Below are positions 9,036-17,314 of a DNA stretch of 64,000 bases, in pieces. Each line of letters opens with the position of its first letter. The stretch's first letter is position 1. The notes under the pieces are model-generated. The model was given only the letters and a program-made list of their open reading frames with translations. It searched no databases and was not told the origin of the DNA. The translations under genes and the position numbers were made by a program. The stretch lies in contig NZ_LGRV01000007.1 in the NCBI RefSeq assembly GCF_001278945.1, positions 453,303 to 517,302 on the forward strand, given 5' to 3'. The DNA is from Lysinibacillus contaminans. GTDB taxonomy: Bacteria > Bacillota > Bacilli > Bacillales_A > Planococcaceae.

Positions 9036-9909
9036 TACAATAAAACGTCATTTTAGAGAAAGTTTTAAATCACTTGGTCGAAATAGTTGGATGACGATTG
9101 CTTCGGTTAGTGCTGTTACAGTGACGCTTATCTTAGTAGGAGTTTTTGCTCTTATAATGATGAACTTAAATAAGGCAGCATCGGATTTAGAAAATGATGT
9201 AGAAATTAAAGTGTTAATTGATGAAACAGCTGATGAAACAGCTGAAAAAGCATTGCTTGCCAAAATTGAAAAATTACCAGAAGTTGCAGAAATGACCTAT
9301 TCGACGAAAGAAGAAGAGTTAACAGACTTAGTAAAAGATTTCGGTGATGATTTTAAATTATTTGAGCAAAGTAACCCGTTACGCAATGTTGTTTATGTGA
9401 AGGCATCAGATCCACAGCAAACAGTGAATTTGGCGAAAAAAATTGATAAATTCGACTTCACATATGACGTTAAGTATGGCGAAGGTAAAGTTGAAAAGCT
9501 ATTTAGCGTGTTAAATATTAGTCGTAATGTAGGGCTTGTACTTATTTTAGGGTTATTATTTACAGCGATCTTCTTAATTTCGAATACGATTCGTATAACG
9601 ATTATTGCTCGTCGCGATGAAATTGAAATTATGAAACTTGTAGGTGCGTCGAACTCTTTCGTGCGTATCCCATTCGTACTGGAAGGTATGTGGCTCGGTG
9701 TTTTGGGTTCAATTATCCCGATTGCGGTTGTCATAACCCTTTATCACAATGTATATAAAAATATTGCTCCACGATTACAGGGTGAATTTATCCAATTACT
9801 CGAATTCTCACCACTTGTGTACCAAGTAAGCGGTCTACTGTTACTAATCGGTGTTCTAATTGGTGTTTGGGGAAGCTTCATGTCCGTACGAAAGTTTTTA
9901 AAAATTTAA
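9025..9909 (+). CDS. ftsX: Cell division protein FtsX (permease-like)
   Basis: FtsX is the membrane half of FtsEX. The 294-residue protein has a cytoplasmic N-terminus (MKFNTIKRHFRESFKSLGR), a first membrane helix near 25-45, a large extracellular domain of about 120 residues for hydrolase contact, then three more helices in the FtsX fold (IFLISNTIRITIIARRDEIEIMKLVGAS is the conserved stretch). ATG at 9025 follows GGAGGT; an in-frame earlier ATG at 8992 lies inside ftsE and is less likely. Confidence 0.96.
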   Translation: MKFNTIKRHFRESFKSLGRNSWMTIASVSAVTVTLILVGVFALIMMNLNKAASDLENDVEIKVLIDETADETAEKALLAKIEKLPEVAEMTYSTKEEELTDLVKDFGDDFKLFEQSNPLRNVVYVKASDPQQTVNLAKKIDKFDFTYDVKYGEGKVEKLFSVLNISRNVGLVLILGLLFTAIFLISNTIRITIIARRDEIEIMKLVGASNSFVRIPFVLEGMWLGVLGSIIPIAVVITLYHNVYKNIAPRLQGEFIQLLEFSPLVYQVSGLLLLIGVLIGVWGSFMSVRKFLKI

Positions 9910-9988
9910 CTTAATTTCGTAACACACTTGAAGCTTGAGTTTAATATAGTTGAAAAATATTATGAAACAGTCGAAGGGAGTTCATTCG

Positions 9989-11281
9989 GTGAAAAGTACG
10001 CAACATAAATCAACAAAATTTTTTGTAGCAGTAGCTGCACTATTCCTTTTTATCCAAACTCCATCAGCGTATGCAACTAATATATCGGATTTAAAAGATG
10101 AGAAGAAACAAGTAGAAACGAAAAAGAACGAATTGAATTCGTCTATTAATGCAAAGTCAAATGCTATTAGTTCAATTGAAGAAAAACAACAAAATTTAGT
10201 AGATCAAATCCAAACGTTAAATGCTGAAATTGATAAAACAAATAGTAATATCAAAGCAGTTTTAGCGGAAATTGATGTTGCGAATAATGAAATTGAAGCA
10301 TTAAAAGGTTCAATTGAAGAACTAATGCGAAAAATTGAAGAACGTGATGAACTATTACAAGAGCGTGCACGTGCGATTCAGGCTGGAGGCTCGGTTAGCT
10401 ATTTAGATGTATTACTGGGTTCTAATAGCTTTGTAGATTTCATCGACCGTTTCTCCGCAGTAAATGCATTACTTGAAGCAGATCGTCAAATTATGCGTGA
10501 TCAAAAGGAAGACAAACAAAAGTTAGAAGAGCAGAAGCAAGTACTTGAAGATAAACGTCAAAATCTTGAAGGAAAAAAGACTGAGTTACAGAATTTGAAA
10601 TCATCTTTAGATGGTCAAAAATCTGAGAAAAATAAATTAGTAGACGAATTAGAAAAAGAGCAAGAAAAGCTTAAATCTGAAAAGGTTTTACTTGAAAAAG
10701 AATACTCAGAGGCACTTGAAATTAGTGAAGAGTTGCAAAAGAAAATAATTTCCGAACAAAACCGTTTAGCTGAAATTGCTCGTCAAGAAGAAGCAAGACG
10801 TAAAGCTGCCGCAGCAGCTGGCAATGCAAATGGAGGTTCTTCTTCTTCAAATGTTAATGCACCAGAATCAAATGGTACATGGATAAAGCCAACAAATGGA
10901 CGATTAACGTCTCCATACGGCTGGCGTAATCTTGGTGCTGGTCCAGAGTTCCATTATGGTGTCGACCTAGCAAATAAGACAGGTACCCCAATCTGGGCTG
11001 CTGCAGACGGGGTTGTTTCTTATGCAGCTCCACTAAGCTCATATGGAAATGTGGTAATACTGACGCATTCCATCAATGGGCAAATTTATACAACAGTTTA
11101 TGCGCATTTAAGTGCGTTCAACGTAAGCACCGGTTCAGTTGTTACTCAGGGCGATCAAATTGCAGCAATGGGTAGTACGGGACGTTCAACAGGTCCTCAT
11201 TTACACTTTGAGCTACATAACGGTACTTGGCAAGGACAAGCTGTAGGTAGCGTGAACCCACTACTTTATATTCCAATATAA
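9989..11281 (+). CDS. Secreted coiled-coil M23 peptidase (EnvC/PcsB-like hydrolase)
   Basis: The protein of about 430 residues has a signal peptide ending near PSAYA, then a long coiled coil (roughly residues 35-265, rich in E, K, Q and L), an Ala/Gly/Ser linker and a C-terminal LytM/M23 zinc endopeptidase domain. Zinc ligands are visible in HYGVDLAN and in GPHLHFELH, so the peptidase looks active. It lies 79 bases after ftsX. FtsEX partners in other bacteria (EnvC, PcsB, CwlO) share the coiled coil plus hydrolase design. Inference: it cleaves peptidoglycan cross-links under FtsEX control. GTG at 9989 with AAGGGAG upstream is preferred over TTG at 9950, which would spoil the signal peptide. 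Confidence 0.88.
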   Translation: MKSTQHKSTKFFVAVAALFLFIQTPSAYATNISDLKDEKKQVETKKNELNSSINAKSNAISSIEEKQQNLVDQIQTLNAEIDKTNSNIKAVLAEIDVANNEIEALKGSIEELMRKIEERDELLQERARAIQAGGSVSYLDVLLGSNSFVDFIDRFSAVNALLEADRQIMRDQKEDKQKLEEQKQVLEDKRQNLEGKKTELQNLKSSLDGQKSEKNKLVDELEKEQEKLKSEKVLLEKEYSEALEISEELQKKIISEQNRLAEIARQEEARRKAAAAAGNANGGSSSSNVNAPESNGTWIKPTNGRLTSPYGWRNLGAGPEFHYGVDLANKTGTPIWAAADGVVSYAAPLSSYGNVVILTHSINGQIYTTVYAHLSAFNVSTGSVVTQGDQIAAMGSTGRSTGPHLHFELHNGTWQGQAVGSVNPLLYIPI

Positions 11282-11335
11282 TATGATTCAGTAGGTGTCC
11301 AAACGCCTACTGGACGCAATTACGCCGAGGTGTAG
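11281..11335 (-). repeat. Structured intergenic repeat, copy 2 (internally deleted, reversed)
   Basis: Read on the minus strand, this 55-base piece is the left end of the repeat (CGGCGTAATTGCGTCC) joined directly to the right end (AGGCGTTTGGACACCTACTG, then AATCA). The roughly 150-base middle seen in copy 1 (1698-1945) is missing. It begins at the stop codon of the M23 gene. Confidence 0.6.
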
Positions 11336-11346
11336 TTGATTAACAT

Positions 11347-11391
11347 AAAAGAGCTATAGACTAGGAGATTTCTAGTTTATAGCTCTTTTTG
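11347..11391 (+). terminator. Terminator after the M23 hydrolase gene
   Basis: AAAAGAGCTATA and TATAGCTCTTTTT pair, with further complementarity CTAG/CTAG inside, followed by T5. Confidence 0.88.
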
Positions 11392-11410
11392 TCGGATGTA
11401 AGGTGGATGT

Positions 11411-11500
11411 CGATAAATTCGGGAATGTATCCGATAAAAATGAAAAGTTGGGTGATAAATATAGATATTGGGGCGATAAATCTGAAAACATGTCGATAAT
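11411..11500. repeat. Five CGATAAA boxes with a 21-bp period
   Basis: CGATAAA or a close variant starts at 11411, 11432, 11453, 11474 and 11494: exact 21-base steps, then 20. The sequence between boxes varies. Read as protein, the period gives a 7-residue DK repeat without a start codon or ribosome site. The surrounding 11392-11794 region otherwise contains only AT-rich sequence and no other gene. Confidence 0.75.
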
Positions 11501-11794
11501 CCAATAATACTAAGGACAATTGGCATGTTTTACTTATAATTTTTACTATTGGGGGTCTCTAACACAAGAAAAGAGTCTTTGCCAATTTCACTTGTTATCT
11601 ATTGGAACAAGCATCAGATAGCGGCTTGAGTTTTCTTTTAATACTTGACGGGGTATTTTTGCAAGCCCATTTCGTACAAAATATTGGTATGTTAGGTATT
11701 TACGGCGTTTTCTTGAACACCTTGTGAAATGATAATAATGAAAAATGATTATATGCTATGCTAATGACATCAATAATGGCGGAGGAAGTGACGT

Positions 11795-12418
11795 GTGGAT
11801 AATACAGAGTGGTTTTCAATACGTACATTAACGCTACCAGCGACAGCTATAGCATTGTTATTGGCGTTTTTTATCGTGTGGTTTATTTTACGCATGCAAT
11901 TTTCCAAACAATGGGCGGGGGTATATGGCGATGCAGTATTTACGTTTATCTTTGTGTGGAAATTTAGCCTAATTGTGACTGATTTTTGGTCAGTAATTGA
12001 ACAACCATTAGCACTTCTCTATTTTAATGGGGGGACAATAGGTGTCTACTTGGGTGTGATAGCGGTGTTGTTGCAATTTGTCTGGAAAAAACAAAAGATA
12101 CAGTTCGATACAGAAGGTGTAACAGCAAGCGTTTGGGCAATACTTTTAACGCAATCAATTTACCAATGGTTCGTGGTATTATTAAATGATAATCCGGTAA
12201 AAAGTGAAATAATTACCTTAATAGTGCTAAGTATACTAACCATTTTCATACTATGGAAAATAACAGTACATACAAAAGCATTATTGATATACACAGTGGG
12301 TCTAATGATTGTGGCAGCGTTTCAACCACAAAGCTTATGGCAAACGGCTGTAGGGGTAAGTATGGCGCTCTTTATACTTGGCTACATATTGATTCAACAA
12401 GTGGGGGGAAGGAAATGA
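11795..12418 (+). CDS. Polytopic membrane protein paired with a thioredoxin-like protein
   Basis: The 207-residue product is almost entirely hydrophobic, with about six to seven predicted membrane helices and no cysteine pair. I do not recognise a named family. GTG 11795 is preceded by GGAGG at 11781. The stop overlaps the start of the next gene (ATGA), so it is translationally coupled to the TlpA/ResA-like oxidoreductase. Inference: it may be a membrane partner in extracytoplasmic thiol redox or cytochrome maturation, as CcdA is elsewhere, but it lacks the CcdA cysteines. A remote resemblance to prolipoprotein transferase-type folds (YFNGGTIGVYLGVI) cannot be judged by eye. Confidence 0.7.
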   Translation: MDNTEWFSIRTLTLPATAIALLLAFFIVWFILRMQFSKQWAGVYGDAVFTFIFVWKFSLIVTDFWSVIEQPLALLYFNGGTIGVYLGVIAVLLQFVWKKQKIQFDTEGVTASVWAILLTQSIYQWFVVLLNDNPVKSEIITLIVLSILTIFILWKITVHTKALLIYTVGLMIVAAFQPQSLWQTAVGVSMALFILGYILIQQVGGRK

Positions 12419-13002
12419 AAAAGAATATTGGTTTACTTGTCATCGTACTATTAGTAGCGGTGATGATTAGTACATATGTTAAACAACAAATTGATAAGGA
12501 TCAAGAAATCGATGCCGCTTCACTTGGAAAAGAAGTAGAAGACCGAGTGATTGGACTGGAAAAGGGAGATACACCTCCTGATTTCACGTTAACATCACTT
12601 GAAGGTGAAAAGGTAACATTAAGTGAATTACGAGGGAAAAAGGTCATTCTGAACTTTTGGAATACTTGGTGTCCGCCATGTAAAGCAGAAATGCCGCATA
12701 TGCAAAATTATTACGAGCAATATGCAAAAGATGAAAATGTAGAAATTTTAGCGGTCAATTTAACTGCTGGTGAACGTGATGTAACAGCAGATGCGAGGGT
12801 TAATACCGTTATGACATTTAAAAATAGCTATGAATTAACATTTCCTATTTTACTCGATACTAAAAAGGAAGTTTGGATGGATTATCAAATAATAACGATT
12901 CCAACAACGTATTTTATTGATTCGAACGGTACTATTCAACACACGATTCAAGGTCCGATGAATAAGGATATGCTTGAAAGTTATGTGAGATCTCTAGATT
13001 AA
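12415..13002 (+). CDS. Membrane-anchored TlpA/ResA-type thiol-disulfide oxidoreductase
   Basis: The 195-residue product has one N-terminal membrane anchor (residues about 5-22) and an extracytoplasmic thioredoxin domain with the redox motif WCPPC in NFWNTWCPPCKAEMPHM and the cis-proline segment IPTTYFID. It most resembles ResA, StoA or TlpA proteins, which reduce apocytochrome c or spore-cortex enzymes outside the cell. ATG at 12415 overlaps the preceding stop by 4 bases. The exact substrate cannot be told from the sequence; the coupled membrane protein may supply electrons. Confidence 0.88.
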   Translation: MKKNIGLLVIVLLVAVMISTYVKQQIDKDQEIDAASLGKEVEDRVIGLEKGDTPPDFTLTSLEGEKVTLSELRGKKVILNFWNTWCPPCKAEMPHMQNYYEQYAKDENVEILAVNLTAGERDVTADARVNTVMTFKNSYELTFPILLDTKKEVWMDYQIITIPTTYFIDSNGTIQHTIQGPMNKDMLESYVRSLD

Positions 13003-13028
13003 ATCGAGTTACTTTGCTACAGAAAATA

Positions 13029-13068
13029 AATTTGTCTCAAAAACATTTGAGGTAAATTTTTTTTTTGT
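13029..13068 (+). terminator. Terminator after the TlpA-like gene
   Basis: AAATTT-GT-CTCAAA pairs with TTTGAG-GT-AAATTT, followed by a run of about ten T. Confidence 0.75.
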
Positions 13069-13117
13069 ATGTTTGAAAAAAGCTTGTCATACAGTAAAGA
13101 AACGAAGGAGGGGAAGC

Positions 13118-14560
13118 TTGCGCAAGATTACCGCAATTGTCGGCATACTTGTCATTGGGTTGTTGATAGGTAGTGGGATTTTCTTTGGTTGGTTTAGTAT
13201 TGGGAACAACAAACAAAGTGTAACGCAGGTCGAATCGATTAATAAGGCTTTAGATTTAATTCAAGATCAATCAGTTTATAGTACAGAAAAAGACGTACTC
13301 GTTGAAGGGGCTCTTCGAGGGATGGCGGATGCCATTAAAGATCCGTATAGTACATATTACTCGAAGGAAGAAGCAGCACAACATCGACAAATGTTGGCAG
13401 AAGAAAGAGTAGGTATCGGTATTGAATTGACGGAAAATAACGGGAAATTTATTGTTGTGTCACCTGTTCGTTCATCGCCTGCAGAAAAGGCCGGAATGCG
13501 TTCACTTGACGAAATTGTACAAGTTGATGATGTACGAATAGACGGTAAAACGATGAACGAATTAATGCATTTAATTCAAGGTGAAAAGGGGACATCTCTT
13601 ACAGTTGTTGTTTATCGACCAAGTGAAGATAAGCATATAAAAATGACGATGGAACGAGCAGCAATTTCCAATAAGACAGTAACAAGTGAAGTTGTAATGG
13701 TAGAAGATACCGCAATTGGCTATGTAGAAATCTCACTTTTCGGTGAGAAAACTGCAGAGGAATGGGTTGCAGAAACGAGCAAATTATTACGAAAAGATAT
13801 AGAGGGGCTTGTGGTTGATGTACGTGACAATCCAGGTGGGTATTTACATAGCGTAGCGGCGCTAGTGAGTAGTTTGGTAGATAATGGCAAGGTATTTGCA
13901 TACATGCAAAATGGCGAGGGCGCTATGGAGCCATTAAAGACGAGCACAGAAAGTTTTGATGAAAAATATTTACGTACCATGAAGAAAATTCCGATTGTCC
14001 TCTTACAAAACGAAGGGAGTGCATCGGCGAGTGAAGTATTGGGTGGCGCGTTGAAGAGTTGGGGACGTGCTTCAATTGTGGGCGTGACAAGCTTTGGAAA
14101 AGGAACAGTGCAGGAATCGTGGGAACTACCAAATGGTGGCGAGATGAAATTATCGACAAAAAAATGGCTTACACCGAAAAAAGAATGGATTCATGGGAAG
14201 GGTATTGAAGCAAGTTTGAAAATTGAACAAAATGAATTATTTGCAATACAATTGCATCCGTTAACAGGACAATTTAAAACGGGTGATATGAGCGAGGAAA
14301 TTGCTTATACTCAAAATGCCCTGAAAAAACTTGGTTATCAAATCGTTCGTTTAGATGGTTACCTAGATGAAGCGACAGAAGAAGCTGTTAAGCTATATAG
14401 AAAGCAGAAGAAGTTAGTAAGCGCAGAAGGTGACGTTTATGTGGATACAACATTCTTTAGTAGCTTAAACGAAACATTAAAAGTCTATAAGGAAGATCGC
14501 AAAAATGACGCACAATTCCAAATGGCTTCGAGTTTTTTAATGCACAATATTGAACAATAG
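13118..14560 (+). CDS. ctpB: S41 C-terminal processing protease CtpB
   Basis: CtpB is a PDZ-gated serine protease. In B. subtilis it acts in the intermembrane space of the forespore to trigger SigK activation. From TTG 13118 the product is 480 residues, the length of B. subtilis CtpB. It has an N-terminal membrane anchor, a PDZ domain around 85-165 (IGIELTENNGKFIVVSPV, SSPAEKAGM), the S41 domain with the Ser motif GSASASE (300-306) and Lys 328 in SFGKGTVQ, and a C-terminal peptidoglycan-binding-like domain. AAGGAGG lies about 7 bases before this TTG; an upstream TTG at 13073 has no ribosome site. ctpB lies beside minJ, as in B. subtilis. Confidence 0.94.
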   Translation: MRKITAIVGILVIGLLIGSGIFFGWFSIGNNKQSVTQVESINKALDLIQDQSVYSTEKDVLVEGALRGMADAIKDPYSTYYSKEEAAQHRQMLAEERVGIGIELTENNGKFIVVSPVRSSPAEKAGMRSLDEIVQVDDVRIDGKTMNELMHLIQGEKGTSLTVVVYRPSEDKHIKMTMERAAISNKTVTSEVVMVEDTAIGYVEISLFGEKTAEEWVAETSKLLRKDIEGLVVDVRDNPGGYLHSVAALVSSLVDNGKVFAYMQNGEGAMEPLKTSTESFDEKYLRTMKKIPIVLLQNEGSASASEVLGGALKSWGRASIVGVTSFGKGTVQESWELPNGGEMKLSTKKWLTPKKEWIHGKGIEASLKIEQNELFAIQLHPLTGQFKTGDMSEEIAYTQNALKKLGYQIVRLDGYLDEATEEAVKLYRKQKKLVSAEGDVYVDTTFFSSLNETLKVYKEDRKNDAQFQMASSFLMHNIEQ

Positions 14561-14683
14561 TCATAGCATTCATTGTGAAAATAGTAGAAGTGTAATACTT
14601 CCTACGAGTTTGTACTACGCAAGCGAGTAGTCGTTTGATACAATGAAAACATAGTATTTGAAACAGAAATGGCGGGTGTTCGT

Positions 14684-15865
14684 ATGGCTAGTGATATTTT
14701 CATAGAAATTGTAACAGCGATTGGCCGCTTTTTATTGAATCCAGTAGTGTATATAGCAATTGTATTCGCTATATTTTTAGGATATAGCCGTGTAAAGCAG
14801 GAGCGAAAGTTTTTTAATCGACGCATCGTATGGGGCTGGACAGAGCTCATTGGTCAATGGAAAAACGGTTGGTTGTTTGCGCTGATTATTTCACTAATTA
14901 GCATAGTGGCTGGCCTGGTAGTACCGAAAACATTTTTACTTGTGTTGTTAGCAATATCTGTTGTGGCACTAGTGTTTTTCTTTTTCAACGCGCTATCACC
15001 GATTTATACGATGGGACTTGCAACACTCGCCGTATGGGGAATGTATACGTATGATTGGTCATTTTCATGGTGGAAGATTTCATTAGAAGGTATGGATTTG
15101 CTAAACGGTGCGATTGTTACGATTACGATTTTAACCGGACTTAGTGTTATTGCAGAGGGCATGCTTATTCGTCGTGTAGCTACGACAGTATCATCACCGC
15201 GGATTGAAAAAACAAAACGTGGCATGCAGGCAATCGTTTATATAACTAGGAAATTGTGGGTATTACCGATCGTCTTTATTATACCTGGGGGGGCGATACC
15301 CTCATATCTTCCCTTCTGGCCACATTTTTCATTAGGAGAAACTACATTTGCACTGGTGTTATTTCCTATAGTGATTGGCTTTTCCAAAAAAACGAGAAAA
15401 CAAGTACCGGTTATTCAGCTTCCACAAATGGGTCGCGCCGTCTTGTTATTAGGGCAGTTAATTGTAGCGGGGGGCCTTGGGGCGTATTTCGAGCCAATTG
15501 TTGGCTTTATTACGCTAGCAGTAGGGGTTATTATACGTCTTGTTATATCAATCTATTATGCATTACAAGATCAAACGGATGTATATGCAGTGGCGCCGAG
15601 TACAAGAGGTGCTGTAATAGCGGCGGTGTTGCCTGACTCACCAGCTGAAAAAATGGGGTTACTAGTAGGCGAATGTATTCGTAAGGTCAATGGTCAACCT
15701 GTATATACGGAAAGTGAATTATATGAGGCATTACAAATTAATGCGGCGCATTGTCGTTTAGAAGTGCTAGATCGTAACAATGAAGTTCGTTTAACACAGC
15801 AAGTAATTTATAGTACGGACCACTACCGTATCGGTTTACTATTAGCTGAGCAGAGGGATTCATAA
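14684..15865 (+). CDS. minJ: Cell division topological determinant MinJ
   Basis: MinJ bridges DivIVA at the cell poles to MinD and so limits division to midcell. The product (393 residues from ATG 14684) has about eight membrane helices and a C-terminal PDZ domain (GAVIAAVLPDSPAEKMGLLVGECIRKVNG, split here only by hydrophilic residues). Its N-terminus resembles B. subtilis MinJ: amphipathic start, LLNPVVYIAIVFAIFLGYSR-type helix, then a charged loop. ATG 14669 is in frame, but GGGTG before ATG 14684 supports the later start. The stop codon overlaps the csbA start as TAATG. Synteny ctpB-minJ-csbA supports the call. Confidence 0.9.
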   Translation: MASDIFIEIVTAIGRFLLNPVVYIAIVFAIFLGYSRVKQERKFFNRRIVWGWTELIGQWKNGWLFALIISLISIVAGLVVPKTFLLVLLAISVVALVFFFFNALSPIYTMGLATLAVWGMYTYDWSFSWWKISLEGMDLLNGAIVTITILTGLSVIAEGMLIRRVATTVSSPRIEKTKRGMQAIVYITRKLWVLPIVFIIPGGAIPSYLPFWPHFSLGETTFALVLFPIVIGFSKKTRKQVPVIQLPQMGRAVLLLGQLIVAGGLGAYFEPIVGFITLAVGVIIRLVISIYYALQDQTDVYAVAPSTRGAVIAAVLPDSPAEKMGLLVGECIRKVNGQPVYTESELYEALQINAAHCRLEVLDRNNEVRLTQQVIYSTDHYRIGLLLAEQRDS

Positions 15866-16098
15866 TGGATGTTACTGGGAAGGTAATTCTTGCACTATTT
15901 TTACCAGCAGTATTAGTCATCTTATTTACACGCATTACCTATAATCGTTTTGTAGCCCTTGTATTAGCGATTGCGCTTATCGCGGCGTCAGTCTATGCTG
16001 GCTACACCACACCACCTATTATATTTGTTGTCGATGCTTTTTCATTAACAGTTGGATTTTGGTTTGCGAGCCAAAAGATGAATAAAAAAGAAAACTAA
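15865..16098 (+). CDS. csbA: Small membrane protein CsbA
   Basis: The 77-residue protein has two to three membrane helices and a short basic tail. It matches CsbA along its length: LPAVLVILFTRITYNRF aligns with the B. subtilis FPFMLVVLFTRVTFNHY stretch. In B. subtilis csbA is sigma-B-controlled and sits next to uvrBA. Its function is unknown. It is coupled to minJ by a one-base stop/start overlap and followed by a terminator. Confidence 0.85.
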   Translation: MDVTGKVILALFLPAVLVILFTRITYNRFVALVLAIALIAASVYAGYTTPPIIFVVDAFSLTVGFWFASQKMNKKEN

Positions 16099-16138
16099 AA
16101 GGTGCCTTGCAGCGTTATTTCTGCAAAGCACCTTTTTA
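16097..16138. terminator. Bidirectional terminator between csbA and azlD
   Basis: AAAAGGTGC(C/T)TTGCAG pairs with CTGCAAAGCACCTTTTT, with A-runs and T-runs on either side, between two convergent genes. Confidence 0.92.
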
Positions 16139-16462
16139 CATGAAGAAACGTACACCTGCCATAATGATAACCCCTGCAACAACTGTAATGGACAAACTTT
16201 TTGTCACCAGTGCAATTAGTAGCGTTGGCACGAAGGTAATAAATACTGGCCAATCGAGTGTGACATAGCTTTGACTCTCTGTATCCAATAAATTTTCAAT
16301 GACAAGTGCACTTAAAATACATACAGGTATGAAGCTAAGCCATTTCAATACGACATCAGGTAACTTAACACTGCGCACGAACATGAATGGAATAATACGC
16401 GGCAACCAGGTTACTAGTGCACAGCCAATAATAAGCCAAATCATAGAAGCTGTTGTTGTCAT
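16136..16462 (-). CDS. azlD: Branched-chain amino acid exporter, small subunit AzlD
   Basis: The 108-residue, four-helix membrane protein belongs to the AzlD family, with the typical WLPRIIPF motif near residue 19. AzlD and AzlC form a two-subunit exporter for branched-chain amino acids and some analogues. ATG 16462 overlaps the azlC stop by 4 bases (ATGA), so the pair is coupled. The much longer open frame upstream lies inside azlC and is not used. Confidence 0.92.
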   Translation of the reverse strand: MTTTASMIWLIIGCALVTWLPRIIPFMFVRSVKLPDVVLKWLSFIPVCILSALVIENLLDTESQSYVTLDWPVFITFVPTLLIALVTKSLSITVVAGVIIMAGVRFFM

Positions 16463-17190
16463 TTGTCCGTCACCACCCCAATTGTCGCAACGATCATTGT
16501 TGCAACAAGTACTGCTACGTGTGAGGGTACAATATAGGATAAGCCATACATAATGACAGCCATATAGCCGATTAACTTCAAATAATGCATGACTTTGCTT
16601 TTTCCGACACTTCCGAGTTGTAATACAAGGAGCGCAACAAACATAGCAATGAGTGCAAAATCTAAGCCCCATTTCTCAGGGGTAGCTACCCACTTTCCTA
16701 AAAAGGCTCCTGCAACACAAGATAATATCCAAAATAAATACGCCGTAATATTGAGCCCATCCATCCATTTGCCATACAGTTTGCCATTTTGCATTTGCTT
16801 CGTCACAGCAACACCAAATGTTTCATCTGTTAAAAGTGTGCCAAAGCCGACATTCCGTAGCATCGAATGACGAGTAAAATGTGGGGCCAATGTTAAACTC
16901 ATTAATAAATGGCGTAGATTTACGACAAAAATGGTTACAATGATAGCAGAGGCAGGACTGCTTGTTAAAAGTAGCGCACAAAAAATAAATTGTGCAGACC
17001 CTGCATAGACAAGAATAGTTAAAAGAGCAATTTCGAGTATAGATAAACCGGAAGCGGAACCTACAACCCCGAAAGCAAGTCCTATGCTAATATAGCCTAG
17101 TAAAGTAGGAATACAATCTTTGACTCCTTGCAGAAAGCTATCGTCGTATGAGGTAGCTGGTCTATCTTGGAGTTCAGTCATACTTGTCAT
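16459..17190 (-). CDS. azlC: Branched-chain amino acid exporter, large subunit AzlC
   Basis: The 243-residue membrane protein has the AzlC hallmarks: GVKDCIPTLLGYISIGLAFGV near the N-terminus, YAGSAQFI, and NLRHLLMSLTLAPHF. It forms the pore with AzlD and exports branched-chain amino acids. ATG 17190 has AAAGGATG upstream; an ATG 30 bases earlier has no ribosome site. It is divergent from an XRE-cupin regulator, the usual arrangement for control of this exporter. Confidence 0.92.
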   Translation of the reverse strand: MTSMTELQDRPATSYDDSFLQGVKDCIPTLLGYISIGLAFGVVGSASGLSILEIALLTILVYAGSAQFIFCALLLTSSPASAIIVTIFVVNLRHLLMSLTLAPHFTRHSMLRNVGFGTLLTDETFGVAVTKQMQNGKLYGKWMDGLNITAYLFWILSCVAGAFLGKWVATPEKWGLDFALIAMFVALLVLQLGSVGKSKVMHYLKLIGYMAVIMYGLSYIVPSHVAVLVATMIVATIGVVTDK

Positions 17191-17262
17191 AAATAGGTCA
17201 TCCTTTCGAAAAAAATCCATGTATAATAATGATGGAATAGTTTGATAGTTCTGATATGTTTA

Positions 17263-17294
17263 TTAAAGTATACATATGTCTTTTAAAATATACA
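17263..17294. promoter_or_regulatory. Direct repeat, putative operator between azlC and its regulator
   Basis: TTAAAGTATACA (17263-17274) and TTAAAATATACA (17283-17294) match at 11 of 12 bases and start 20 bases apart, about two helical turns. They lie in the 124-base divergent region, which suggests binding by the XRE-cupin protein. Confidence 0.5.
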
Positions 17295-17314
17295 ATAGAA
17301 ATTGGTGAGTAAAG

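Noticed and set aside
12253..12414. N-terminal extension of the TlpA-like protein
   Set aside because: It overlaps the upstream membrane gene; ATG 12415 has a ribosome site and gives the expected membrane anchor.
16463..16672. Long N-terminal extension of azlD
   Set aside because: It lies wholly inside azlC in another frame; the ATG at 16462 has the right family start and the ATGA overlap.
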